IMG/VR virus record: IMGVR_UViG_3300025362_000004
Span: 59,583 to 123,582 of that record
Length of the DNA: 64,000 nucleotides
Strand: one strand, 5' to 3'
Origin: a virus
Of this stretch, positions 54,285 through 64,000 are shown piece by piece. How positions within the stretch are numbered: the first letter of the stretch is position 1; every line of letters starts with the position of its first letter. A program made the translations under genes and the position numbers. The notes beneath the pieces are model-generated. The model searched no databases. It was not told the origin of the DNA and saw nothing but the letters and a program-made list of their open reading frames with translations.

Positions 54285-57200
54285 TTATACTAGTTTACAT
54301 AACCATACGTAACTGATTATAGTAATTTACGTTTGATTGACTCAATAAACACGGTAGATAAACTTATAGACCGTGCTTTTGAGCTTAATCTGAAAGGTGT
54401 TGCTATAACTGACCATGATGCATTAAGCGGTCATGTAAAAGCAATTAACTATTATAACAAGAAGTATAAAGATGAAGATTTTAAACTTATACTCGGTAAT
54501 GAAATATATCTTACTCGTAGAGATTTAACTTCAGACAATCATGTAAAAGGCGAAAAGTTCTATCACCTATTACTTTTAGCAAAAGATAAAATAGGACATA
54601 AACAATTAAGAGAAATATCAAGTAAAGCTTGGGGTAGAGCATATTATAAAAACATAATGAGAGTCCCAACTTTCATAACAGACCTACAAAAGATTATAGG
54701 TAGAAGCCCAGGTCACTTAGTAGCAACTACTGCTTGTTTAGGTGGATATACTGGGCACATGTTCGCAATGAATGACTTTGATAAAATTACAGAGTTCCTT
54801 TCAACTATGGAAGGAATATTCGGTAAAGGGAATTTCTTTGTCGAATTACAACCGTCAAATAGTGAAGACCAAATAGCATACAATAAGCATATGATTATTA
54901 ATCATTGGAAAGATTATCCTTTTGTATTCACAACAGATAGTCATTATCTTAAAAAAGAAGATAGAGAAATGCATAAGAAATTCTTACATAGTAAGAGTGG
55001 AGATAGAGAAGTAGATGCTTTCTATTCAGCCGCATATCTTATGTCATATCAAGAAGTCGTATCTTATTTTAATACATATATCTCAATGCCAAAAATTGAA
55101 GATATGAAAAATAATACAAACAAAATACTTAATATGATTGAAGATTATGATTTAAACCATAGCCAAGTCGTTCCTAAAGTTAGATACGAACAAGAAAGAT
55201 TTGACCAAGAAAAATTAAGAATAGTAAAAGATTTATTCAAAGAGAACAACTTAGATAAATACAAATACCTTAACCTGTTTATTAATGGCCATTCAGCCGC
55301 GAACAGATACCTAATGGATTTAGTATTTGAAGGTTATTATGACAAGATATATTCTATTTCTTCTGAAATAACGATAGAAGAAAGAATGAAAAGACTTGAC
55401 TACGAATTAGAACAAATCTATGAAACATCAGTAAAAATCGACCAATCACTTTCAGATTACTTTATAACTATGGCAAAAATGATTGAGATTATTTGGAACG
55501 AAGCAGATAGTTTAGTTGGTCCAGGTCGTGGTTCAGCTGCGGGATTCTTAATCAATTATTTGATTGGTATTACTCAGTTAGACCCACAAACACAAATGTT
55601 ATACTTACCGCCATGGAGATTTATTCATGCCGATAGACCAGGGTTACCTGATATTGATGTTGATACTGAATCAACGAAAAGACTTAAAATATTCAATAAA
55701 CTACAAAGTTATTTCAATAGTATCGGTGCAGACTTAATTAATGTTTGTACATTTGGGACTGAAGGAAGTAAATCAGCATTAAGAACTGCTGGTAGAAGTT
55801 TAGAATTAGATGATTCATTCGTTGGATACTTAACATCAATGGTTCCTAGTGAGCGTGGGTTTGATTTAACTCTTACCCAATGTTTCTATGGTGATGATGA
55901 ACATAAACCTGTAAAACAATTTTTAGAAGAAATGAATAAGAATCCTGATTTATGGGAACTTGCAATAGCAATTGAAGGATTAATAACACGTATTGGGGTT
56001 CATGCCGCAGGTGTTTTAATCACGAATGAAGACCCAACCCTACATAGTTCAATTATGAAAACTAGTCGTGGTGTAGTTGTAAGTGCTTATAATCTTGATG
56101 ATAGTGAACAAATTGGTGGGCTTAAATATGATATGTTAACTGTGCAAGCACTTGACAAAATTCATGCGACAATGAACTACTTACTAGATGACCATTCAAT
56201 ACAATGGCAAGGAACATTAAGAGATACATATAATAAGTATCTACTTCCAGCAAATCTAAATTATACTGAACCTGAAATGTGGAAGAAACTTGGAGATGGA
56301 GATATAGTTGATATTTTCCAATTTGATACTGCTGTTGGTTCACAAGCAATTGTAAAAATTAAACCACAAAATATTGGTGAACTAGCAGTTGCAAACTCTA
56401 TAATGAGATTAATGTCGCAAGGTGAAATGGAACAACCACTTGAAACATATGTAAAATATAAAAATAATATAAGCCTTTGGTATAGAGAAATGGAAATGTA
56501 TGGTCTTTCAGAAGAAGAAATGGATTCTTTAGAGAAGTACTTGAAGCCACTTTACGGAGTAGCAGATTCTCAAGAAGCAGTTATGCAACTTACAATGGAG
56601 CCAAAAATAACAAACTTTAATCTTACTGAAGCAAACTCATTAAGAAAAGCGATTGCTAAAAAGAAAGCAGATATTCTTGCTAAAACAAAAACAATGTTTT
56701 ATGATAAAGGTAACGAATTAGGAACAAGTCTTAATCTGTTAAATTATGTATGGAATGTTCAAATTGGTAGACAAATTGGATACTCATTTAGTTTACTACA
56801 TACAATGGCTTATTCAACAATCGCATTACAACAAATGAACTTATCATATTTTTATCCAGATATCTATTGGAAAACAGCATGTCTTTCAGTTAATGCTGGG
56901 GCGATAAATGAAGAAGATTATTATAATTTAGTTGAAGAAGGAATCATTGAATTAACAGATGAAGATGATGTCAGAACACAAACTAAAATTCAATACGGAA
57001 AAGTAGCATCTGCTATTAGTAATTTCCGCGGCGACATCAACATAAAATTACCAGACATAAATTTATCAAGATTGGGATTTACTCCTGATGTAAAAGAAAA
57101 TACTATTCGTTATGGTATTAAAGGTATCTCAAGAGTTGGAGAACATATTATCCAAGAGATAATTTTGAATAGACCTTATACAAGTTTAGTTGATTTCTTA

Positions 57201-58175
57201 GATAAGTTAAATAATGGTAAAAAGAAAAAAGTTATTTCAAAAGAAAAAGTAGTTAATTTGATTAAAGCGGGAGCTTTTGATAAACTTGAGGATAAACCAA
57301 GAGGAGAGATTTTAATTAATTTTATGCATATGATTGCAGACCAAAAGAAAAATCTTACTTTATCAAACTTCTTAATGTTAATTAGAAAAAACTTAGTTCC
57401 TATCGAATACGAAGAAGAAAAGAAATGTTATATGTTCACGAAATATATTCGTAAGAGTAGATATGATAACTCTTATGTTCTTGACGAAGTAGCGCAAGAT
57501 TACTTCTTTGAGAGATTCCCTAAAGAAAAAACAAAGACTTTAATTCAAGATGAAGAAGAAGTTATTGTAATTTCAGAAAGTTGGTGGGATAGTGTTTATA
57601 ATACATTTATGAATAGAATACGTGAATGGTTAAAAATAAATAAAGAAGAATTATTAAAAAAACTAAATAATGAATTATATTTAGAAGAATATAATAAATA
57701 TGCACAAGGTGATATTTTAGATTGGGAACTTCAATCAATAAACTTCTTTTATAGTGGACATCCGCTTAAAGATATTGAAATACCAATAGAACATACAAAG
57801 CTTGCTGATGTAAATGACCCAGAAATAGTTGGATTTTTCCAAATCAAAGGTAAGCAAATTCCTGAGTTTAGACTTTATACTATAATCGGAACGGTTATAG
57901 ATAAAAATAGACAAAATGGTCATGTTACATTATCAACTCCTGATGGAGTAATTGATATTAAATTCTATAAATCACAATTCTCAAAGCTAGTTCATGAAGA
58001 CGAAGAATTAGCCGAAGAAAACTATTTTGAAAAAGGAAATCATTTAATGATAACTGGTATGAAACGTGGAGACATCTTCGTACCAAAAGCATATAAGAAA
58101 ACGGGTATTGATGCTGTTCTTTTAATGCACCTCGATGAAGATAGAAAATTTATAGGATTTAGAAAGAAAGCATAA
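54268..58175 (+). CDS. dnaE: DNA polymerase III alpha subunit (DnaE type), start out of frame with the body, 1300 aa if joined
   Basis: PHP domain: SLHNHT (54295-54309) then DYSNLRLIDS (54315 on), ITDHDALSGHV, DSHYLKKED. Polymerase core: VGPGRGSAAGFLINYLIG, PDIDVDTE with catalytic Asp pair, ADSQEAVMQL, then tandem HhH and a C-terminal OB-fold (IIGTVIDKNRQNGHVTL). All Trp are TGG. The start MKKINSYTSLHNHT meets TAA at 54310; the body is in another frame. Joining T(ACG) to D(GAT) requires moving past 5 nt. Without joining, a TTG at 54333 would start a protein lacking PHP motif 1. Confidence 0.9.
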
Positions 58176-59338
58176 TGAAAGTAACTATTTGGGATATGGA
58201 CTTTTATAATAAAAAGTCCTTCCTACCTAATCCAACATTAATGAAAATCTCTTCTTTTCATAAACAACAAGGGCACGTTGTTAATTTTGTGGAAGAGAAA
58301 CATCACCTTAGTATGGCTTATGATATTTTCTATATTATGAGAAAGAAAAGAAAAACACCTAGACCTTCGTCAAAATTAATAGACGATAATAGAGTTAGAT
58401 TACTTGGAGAAAGTTTTAAACCGTTTGATAATTATTGGGAAATAGATGCGGTTATTGCCGCTGTTCGCCCAGATTATATGCTATACCCCGATGATGACAA
58501 ACATAATCCTTACTATAACGCTAGCTTTGTTCAATTCTACCATGATGGAAAATTACTTACGATGAAACAACCATTTGAGAATACTAAGAAGTATCACAAA
58601 AAGACGGTTGTTATAGATGAAGACTTCTGGGAACATTCCGATGAAAATGTGATTTTATGTCTAACTGAGTTAACAACTTATAAAAATGTTGCGTTTTTGG
58701 CTCCAATAAAGCTTAAAAAAATAATAGATTCAGAAGAAATTAGGAAATGTTTTCTAAAAATTATTTTTTCAAAAGGAACAATTTTTAAATTTCAAAACAA
58801 TATAGGTTCTAGCTATAAAAACGCAAGCACCATGTTCGATTTTATTGAAGATTTAAAGGAAGTAAATGAGAAATGTAAGTTAGGAAGCGTACCTATCAGA
58901 ATTGTATCTTCTAATCATTGGGAAGATAAACAGAATGCAGTTGACGATTTAGAGCGATGCTTAAAGATTATGTCAGAAGCAAAAAGAAGAAAGATACATA
59001 TTATTCTTGTCTCACCTACACGAGAAGATTTTGAAACACCTTATTGGTATTATTTTGAAATCCTGCAATCTTGGAGTATAAATTTCTATGATAAAAGTTA
59101 TATCGAACTAATGCTTTATAGTAGTGTATCTAGGTTTAATTTGCCGTGGTATGCTATATTGAATGATAGTATGAAGTGGAGTTTACCTAACGCTAATCAT
59201 TTATTAGCGGTAATTACGCAAAAAAGAGAATGGATAGAAAAATATGGTTATGTACAATGGGGCGAAAAAGAGTTAGAGAAGGAATTAATAAATTGGAAAG
59301 AAATAGAAAAATTTACAGGAGGCGAGATAATTGATTAA
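58175..59338 (+). CDS. Hypothetical protein, 387 aa
   Basis: ATG overlaps the dnaE stop (TAATG). The first 40 residues (MKVTIWDMDFYNKKSFLPNP, then MKISSFHKQQGHVV) resemble the B12-binding-like start of phage radical-SAM proteins, but there is no C-x-x-x-C-x-x-C cluster, so no radical-SAM activity is expected. The rest has no recognised motif. Between polymerase and proofreading exonuclease genes. Confidence 0.7.
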   Translation: MKVTIWDMDFYNKKSFLPNPTLMKISSFHKQQGHVVNFVEEKHHLSMAYDIFYIMRKKRKTPRPSSKLIDDNRVRLLGESFKPFDNYWEIDAVIAAVRPDYMLYPDDDKHNPYYNASFVQFYHDGKLLTMKQPFENTKKYHKKTVVIDEDFWEHSDENVILCLTELTTYKNVAFLAPIKLKKIIDSEEIRKCFLKIIFSKGTIFKFQNNIGSSYKNASTMFDFIEDLKEVNEKCKLGSVPIRIVSSNHWEDKQNAVDDLERCLKIMSEAKRRKIHIILVSPTREDFETPYWYYFEILQSWSINFYDKSYIELMLYSSVSRFNLPWYAILNDSMKWSLPNANHLLAVITQKREWIEKYGYVQWGEKELEKELINWKEIEKFTGGEIID

Positions 59339-59894
59339 AGAGATGCATGTAGATATAGAAACAACAGGTTTTAGTAGAGAATGGGATTTTATTTTAGAAA
59401 TTGCGGCTATTATATATGATTCAGAAACAGATAAAGAATTGACTAGATTCCACGAATATATTAAACCAGGCAAAACTATATCAAAGAAAATTACAGATAT
59501 AACTGGTATCACAAACGACCAAGTTAAAAACTGTAGAAATGAGTTTGAAGTCCTAACTGATTACATAGAATGGGTATTTATAAATAAACCAGATGTAGAA
59601 ATAGGACACAATGTAAAAACGTTTGACCATCAATTCTTTGCAAGAAAATGTGAAAAATATAGAATAACTATGTATGATATAGAAATTATAGATACTTTAA
59701 AACTTGCAAGACAAATGAGTAAAGACGGAAAAATAAAAGTTGCTAATCATAAACAACCAACTATTGCACAGTATTTTAATATAGACTACCAAGCGCATAG
59801 TGCGATTGAAGATATATTAGCAAACAGAAAAATGTATAAAAAAATGACAGTTGAAACCGGCGTGAAAAGTAAGAGAAAAGAGCTAGGTTTTTAA
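59331..59894 (+). CDS. DnaQ-like 3'-5' exonuclease (proofreading type), 187 aa
   Basis: Exo I MHVDIETTGFSREWD (res ~5-19), Exo II IGHNVKTFDHQFF (~89-101), Exo III AHSAIEDILANRKM (~156-169) give the DEDDh set. Size and motif spacing fit the epsilon proofreading subunit. Starts at TTG with ACAGGAGGCG upstream, overlapping the previous stop. Likely edits for the DnaE-type polymerase, which lacks its own exonuclease. Confidence 0.88.
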   Translation: MIKEMHVDIETTGFSREWDFILEIAAIIYDSETDKELTRFHEYIKPGKTISKKITDITGITNDQVKNCRNEFEVLTDYIEWVFINKPDVEIGHNVKTFDHQFFARKCEKYRITMYDIEIIDTLKLARQMSKDGKIKVANHKQPTIAQYFNIDYQAHSAIEDILANRKMYKKMTVETGVKSKRKELGF

Positions 59895-59907
59895 CAGAGG
59901 TGATTAC

Positions 59908-60087
59908 ATGTCAAAATTAGATTTCACTAATATTAGTGATAAAGAATTATTAGAACTTGAGAAAAATGAAGATTCAGCGATTGGGAAAAAATTAATTAAA
60001 ATGATTTATGACCCAGAACTTGGAGAACATTATGAAAAGTTAGAAGAAATCAAGCAAGAAAAAGACCGCAGAAATTTAGATGGCTAG
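59908..60087 (+). CDS. Small acidic protein, 59 aa
   Basis: ACAGAGGTG precedes ATG. Charged helical peptide (SDKELLELEKNEDSAIGKK), no family recognised. Overlaps the RuvC-like gene by 8 nt. Confidence 0.65.
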   Translation: MSKLDFTNISDKELLELEKNEDSAIGKKLIKMIYDPELGEHYEKLEEIKQEKDRRNLDG

Positions 60088-60820
60088 GTTAAGTAAAGCT
60101 CAATTCTTAGAAGAACTTGAAAATAAAAATCTGACTTTGGATACACAGTCAGAAGAATATAAAAATATAAGTTCTCCAATTCTCGTTAACTGTAAGGAAG
60201 GACATAGAATAGAAACTAATTTGAAAACAATTAGAAGAACTAATTTTAGATGTCCAGTTTGCGAAGGAGAATCGTCTACAGGATTGAGTACACCTAATCC
60301 GCAATCAGTTCCACCTAAAAAGGGATACAGAATTATTGGGATTGATAATGCGACGCAAAGTTTTGGTTTAAGTATATTCGAGAGTGGCAAATTAATTTAT
60401 TATACGTTGTTGACTTTTAGCGGCGATACGACAGCACGATTAAATGCGATAAGAGATGCCATGGAGAATATGATTATACCAGTTTGAGAACCAGATTTTG
60501 TTCAGTTTGAAGACGTGCAATTACAAGGACAAGGATTCGGCAAAGGATTTAAAACTTATGAGGTTTTAGTTAAATTAGTTGGATTACTTGAAATGAGTTG
60601 TGCTAGATTTGGAATTAGATATAGTAAAGTAAGAAGTAATATCTGGAGAAGTAATTTCTTAATTAATGGAAAGGGTAGGACTGAAGAAAAGAAAAAATCT
60701 ATTGCAAAGGTAAAAGAAATGTATGGAGTTACACTTAATGATGATATTGCAGAAGCAATACTTATTGGGAAATACAGAGTTACATTACATGAAAAAAGTG
60801 AACGAAAAGATTTATTTTAA
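60080..60820 (+). CDS. RuvC-like Holliday junction nuclease with N-terminal zinc ribbon and one UGA-Trp, 246 aa
   Basis: An N-terminal zinc-ribbon-like part (VNCKEGHRIETN...FRCPVCEGE, res ~35-60) precedes the RuvC fold: IIGIDNATQSFGLSIF (~91-106, first Asp), VQFEDVQLQGQG (~141-152, Glu) and NDDIAEAILIGKY (~220-232, final Asp pair). TGA at 60485-60487 is Trp (IIPVWEPDFVQFE); stopping there removes the catalytic Glu and Asp. It resolves branched DNA before packaging. Last gene of the rightward block. Confidence 0.88.
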
Positions 60821-60826
60821 TAGAAA

Positions 60827-60858
60827 AAGACTTAGCAAAGGCTAAGTCTTATTTTTTT
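60827..60858. terminator. Bidirectional terminator between convergent gene blocks
   Basis: AAGACTTAG-CAAAGG-CTAAGTCTT, a perfect 9-bp stem, with an A-run on the left and a T-run on the right, so it can act on both strands. Confidence 0.9.
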
Positions 60859-61172
60859 TATACTTCTACATATTGTGACGCCTGTGCAGATATACTTTTA
60901 CCAGTTGCTGTGGCTGTAGCATAAATTGTTGTATACGGAGTCGTAGAGCCTGCAACTATTTCAATAGTTTTTGATAGATAAGTAATTCCAGTGTAGTCAC
61001 TGCCGCCGCTATTAATTGTTGCCGTCACGGTGTCATTATTTTGTACTTTTCAGTAAACGTCATAGAATCTAAATCCATCATAAACAATTGAATAGTCTGT
61101 TATTGTTGGAGTCGTAGTTGGCTCTTTTTGTTGACTTAATACTCCAAATAAGATAATACTAATTGTAATCAC
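60858..61172 (-). CDS. Small tail-region protein with UGA-Trp, 104 aa
   Basis: GTG (61172-61170) follows GTATATAGTAG and overlaps the end of the tail gene. A hydrophobic N-terminus (ITISIILFGVLSQQ) precedes a Thr/Ser-rich Ig-like region (TTTPTITDYSIVYDGFRFY then DVYWKVQNND). The Trp in VYWK is TGA on the minus strand. No family recognised; a minor structural or fibre-associated protein is likely from position. Confidence 0.65.
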
Positions 61173-63297
61173 CTACTATATACCACACTGTTGAAGTATA
61201 AGCAATTAATGTAACAGCCGCATATACAGTAGAGACGACTTTGCTTGCTGAAGAACCATTTAAAGTTACACCACTACATGCTATTGTAACATCATCACCA
61301 GAAGAATTAAATACAGTTATTTGTGTCCCAGCAGTTAGAGTCGACGGTATTGTTAATGTACATTCAGCATAGGCATTTACAAAGCCGTTATTATCTGTAG
61401 CTGCAAAATTCCTAGCTGAGCCCTGACCGTCTATGTGAGCGTATAATAGTCTGTATCCTGCCTTAACATGTGCTGTAGTTGCAATCTGTGTTGTATCTGT
61501 ACCCACTGCGGCTGTTGGGGCCGTAGGGGTTGAAGTTAAAGCTGCACTTGTAAACATCGTAGCTTTTGATTCATTCGTTACATTTTGTAAAAGTAAATCT
61601 GTTTTAAAGAGTGTTGCTGTAAGCAAACTAGCAACGCCTCCAGTTGTGATTTGAATATAACTAGTTGTAGCTGGAGTAGTTTTTGTGAATAAATCTTTTC
61701 CTACATCTGTACCGCCAAGTGACGTTCTACCTGTCGCCGCTACTAGGCCAGTACTACCACCGTCTCATTTAAGCCTATCTGTGTAGGCTGTAGACCAATT
61801 AGTCTGGTTTGTAGTCGTAGGTATACTGTATCCTGCAGTAAATGATAACGCTAATGTACCAGAACCTGTAATAGGTGAATTCGAAACTGTTAAACCGGTA
61901 GGCGCAGATAATCCCACTGAAATTACTGTACCAGTATTATCTGTAGGTGTGAATCCTAAAGCCGTAGTGACATCTAATGAAACTATAGCTGAAGTATAAG
62001 TAGGCACTCCACTATCTGTAACTTTATCATCATTAGTTTGAACTCTGTATTCAAGTTTTCTAAAACTGTCTAATATCGAATCTGTTGCAATTAAATCTGA
62101 TGCACTACCGTAAGTTGTAAAGCCAGTTAAAGCCATGGCAATTACTTGAGCATTACTTAACTGTGTGTTAGGTGGTGCAGTAAATGCACCATCTCCACGA
62201 AGATATTTAGTTGTAGCTGCTGCTGCAGGTACTAAGCCACTATTCCCTTCAGCGATTGCTGAAGAATACTGTATATTTGTAGAATTAAAAGCATTACTTC
62301 CAAAACCTGAAGTTAAAGTATAATCACCGAGTGCAGTTGTTAAGTCTGATGTTACTAAATTTCCACTTGCTGTCCCTGTTAATGCTCCTTTAAAAGTTGT
62401 TGCAGTAATACTTTTATTATCTCTATTTATAGTTATACCAGTTGTAGAATAAACAGTGTCTCCTGAATTCCATACTATATTGTATTCACCAGTTCCACTA
62501 TTACTTGCATTTACATCTACTGTGTCCGCTCATTTTACATATAAATTATCAACCATTGTCGTTGATGCCACTGTAAACGGTGCTGTTCCAGTTACTATTG
62601 ATGATTCAAGTATATTCGCTTTTAATGTACCAGTCGAACTTTGTATTTGGACATTTGTTGCTGAATATAAAGCATTCCCACTATGCCAAGGTACACTGTA
62701 AAATGTTGCATCAGTTCTACCAGTTGCAACTGCTGGGGGGAATGAGGTTCTACTATCAATTCCACTTCTTGAAACCATTGCTACATTGCCAGTTCCTGCA
62801 CCAGTTAATACATAACCATTTGTAAGTGTTGTTAATCCAGTACCACCATGAGTTACTGCAACTGTCCCAGTAACATTTGATGCGTTTCCTGTTATATTAC
62901 TAGTAGATTGAATTGGTGTAAACCCTAACCCAGCAACTACTGCTGCACTTGTAACTACTGCAGTTTTAACACTTGCCAAGCTTGTTGGTCTAACATAATT
63001 ATCTGTCCCATCTCCTGGCGTTACTTGGGTCATAAAGTGATTTGGTGTTGTGTTATTTGATGTATAAGTTGGTCTAAGCAATCTAATTTTTAAATCTCCA
63101 CTGCTATCTCTTAAAGCAATTGTATTTGCCGTATTTTCAGAAGAACTAGAATATCCGTCTAATAAATCTGCATTTAAATTAGTTACTTTTGTCGTTGAAC
63201 CAATCACAAGAGGTGCTGTTCCCGTAGAAACTAAAGAGATAATTTGTCCTGTAATTTTTTGTGCTCCGTATATTTCTGTATATCCTAATTTAGCCAT
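61159..63297 (-). CDS. Tail fibre / receptor-binding-region structural protein with UGA-Trp, 712 aa
   Basis: The reading frame is continuous once two TGA codons (LYVKWADTVD and DRLKWDGGST) are read as Trp. Repetitive Thr/Ser/Ala/Gly sequence typical of phage tail fibres: TKVTNLNADLLDGYSSS near res 37 is the 'N-A-D-x-L-D-G' fibre motif, and PTAPTAAVGTDTTQIATTAH near the C-terminus is a common phage fibre repeat. Part of a minus-strand structural block read towards the replication genes. Four other Trp are TGG. Confidence 0.85.
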
Positions 63298-64000
63298 TTA
63301 ATCAACCTCCGAGAATTCGCCTTCTATAACAAGAGTCCCATCTATTTTTATCTCTGCGGCTTGACCGTTTGAAGTGCCGCTTACTTCGTCTATATTTGTA
63401 AAATATGCGATACTTTTTTCAGAAATTCTATAATTTTCTCCATCTGTAATATCAAATACGTTTAAATCTTTTATATATAAATCTGTTCCTAAAATTCCTG
63501 TACTTGAGTATGTAAAACCAAATTTATATTGTCTATATGTATCTCAATATCTATCAGTTTTTAATACTATCCCAGTACCACTACTTGTCGCATTATTGCT
63601 TGTAGTAAAACTTACATCTGTAGTTAAACCAGTTACTGTCGTTCCATCTGGAAAATACGAATTTGGTAAAATAGTATCTCCAACTGTGACATCTGGGGCG
63701 CTTGTGTGTTTATTTGTATAAAGTACAATATTAGAACCATTTGTTATATCTGAATTTCAACTACCATTTAATCATCTACTACCGACTGTATAATAAATTT
63801 TAATTAAAATATAATCAGCAGATTCAAAATCTGTAAAATTATAAGCCATACTAGCTGTACGAGTAGCTAATCCTATTCCCATTGTACTCCAACCAACCCT
63901 ATATGCAAAATAAGAAGATGCGTTATTTGATGTTTGCCCCTTTATTTTAAAAGTCATTACATAATCATGTTCAGGTATTAAAGCATAATCATCTAAATAT
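63298..64000 (-). CDS. Structural (tail) protein, C-terminal part, with UGA-Trp
   Basis: Frame enters from the right edge and ends at TAA 63300-63298, immediately before the tail fibre ATG with GGAGGTTG upstream. Reading TGA as Trp gives GSRWLNGSWNSD and TDRYWDTYRQ, removing three stops. The product is a beta-rich, Gly/Ser/Tyr-rich region ending IDGTLVIEGEFSEVD, probably a tail or baseplate protein with a carbohydrate-binding-like domain. Partial. Confidence 0.75.

Noticed and set aside
62456-62825. Plus-strand open frames in the tail gene region
   Set aside because: Antisense to the tail fibre gene, which has phage fibre motifs and continuous reading with UGA as Trp.

Overview
The window is part of a large, AT-rich, lytic-type bacteriophage genome. 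Gram-positive-style signals are everywhere: GGAGG/GAGGTG ribosome binding sites, TTGACT / TGnTATAAT promoters with 17-nt spacers, and SipW/camelysin-like secreted proteins. I see no integrase, no rRNA and no bacterial housekeeping operon. UGA is read as Trp in about ten genes, including nrdJ, thioredoxin, a dimeric dUTPase, a RuvC-like nuclease and the tail genes. Other genes, such as the 1,300-residue DNA polymerase, use only TGG. A tRNA with a UCA anticodon and a Trp-type G73 discriminator (29286-29363) explains the decoding. A phage-encoded tRNA-Trp(UCA) plus this mixed usage suggests a standard-code Firmicutes-like host, with UGA recoding limited to a subset of phage genes; that host assignment is inference.

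Layout. 1-1.03 kb: end of a gene, then a promoter-to-terminator unit encoding a ~0.9 kb structured non-coding RNA. 1.1-3.5 kb: small early genes including two HTH proteins and a phosphatase. 3.5-20.4 kb: a very large RNA region with about 43 tRNA genes, interleaved with small ORFs, two GIY-YIG homing endonucleases, a small-alarmone hydrolase, a cold-shock protein, a TerD-like protein, tmRNA (ssrA), RNase P RNA (rnpB), several tRNA-like elements ending in CCA, and five tandem small RNAs flanking the TerD-like gene that look like bacterial Y RNAs (YrlA type: circularly permuted tRNA mimics). Counting tRNA-Trp(UCA), the tRNAs cover all 20 amino acids. 20.4-29 kb: small genes, a 1.87 kb non-coding transcript containing a tRNA whose 3' half precedes its 5' half, an InlB-repeat protein and two secreted proteins. 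29.1-30.3 kb: tRNA-Trp(UCA) followed at once by two genes that need it. 30.4-60.8 kb: the replication, nucleotide and repair block (exonucleases, SF1 helicase, ligase, B12-type ribonucleotide reductase with a group I intron, thioredoxin, macro domain, PhoH, both type IIA topoisomerase subunits, SSB-like protein, RecA/Sak4-like ATPase, DnaB-type helicase, primase, RecJ, dUTPase, DnaE-type polymerase, DnaQ-like exonuclease, RuvC-like resolvase). 60.85-64 kb: a bidirectional terminator, then convergent minus-strand tail genes.

Together the genes suggest a phage that brings its own polymerase, topoisomerase and replisome, plus the RNA side of translation: tRNAs for every amino acid, the RNase P RNA that could mature them, tmRNA for ribosome rescue, and a tRNA that redefines UGA for selected genes. 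The most novel points are: the Y-RNA-like array around a TerD-family gene; the phage rnpB; the permuted tRNA inside a giant RNA; tRNAs with swapped bodies (class II His and Cys, class I Leu); the mini tRNA-like repeats; a GC-rich hairpin repeat tied to GIY-YIG genes; and an out-of-frame start of dnaE that could be joined by a 5-nt hop between Thr codons. All RNA folds were made by eye. Covariance-model searches (Rfam RNase P, tmRNA, GOLLD, ROOL, Y RNA, group I intron) would settle most of them.
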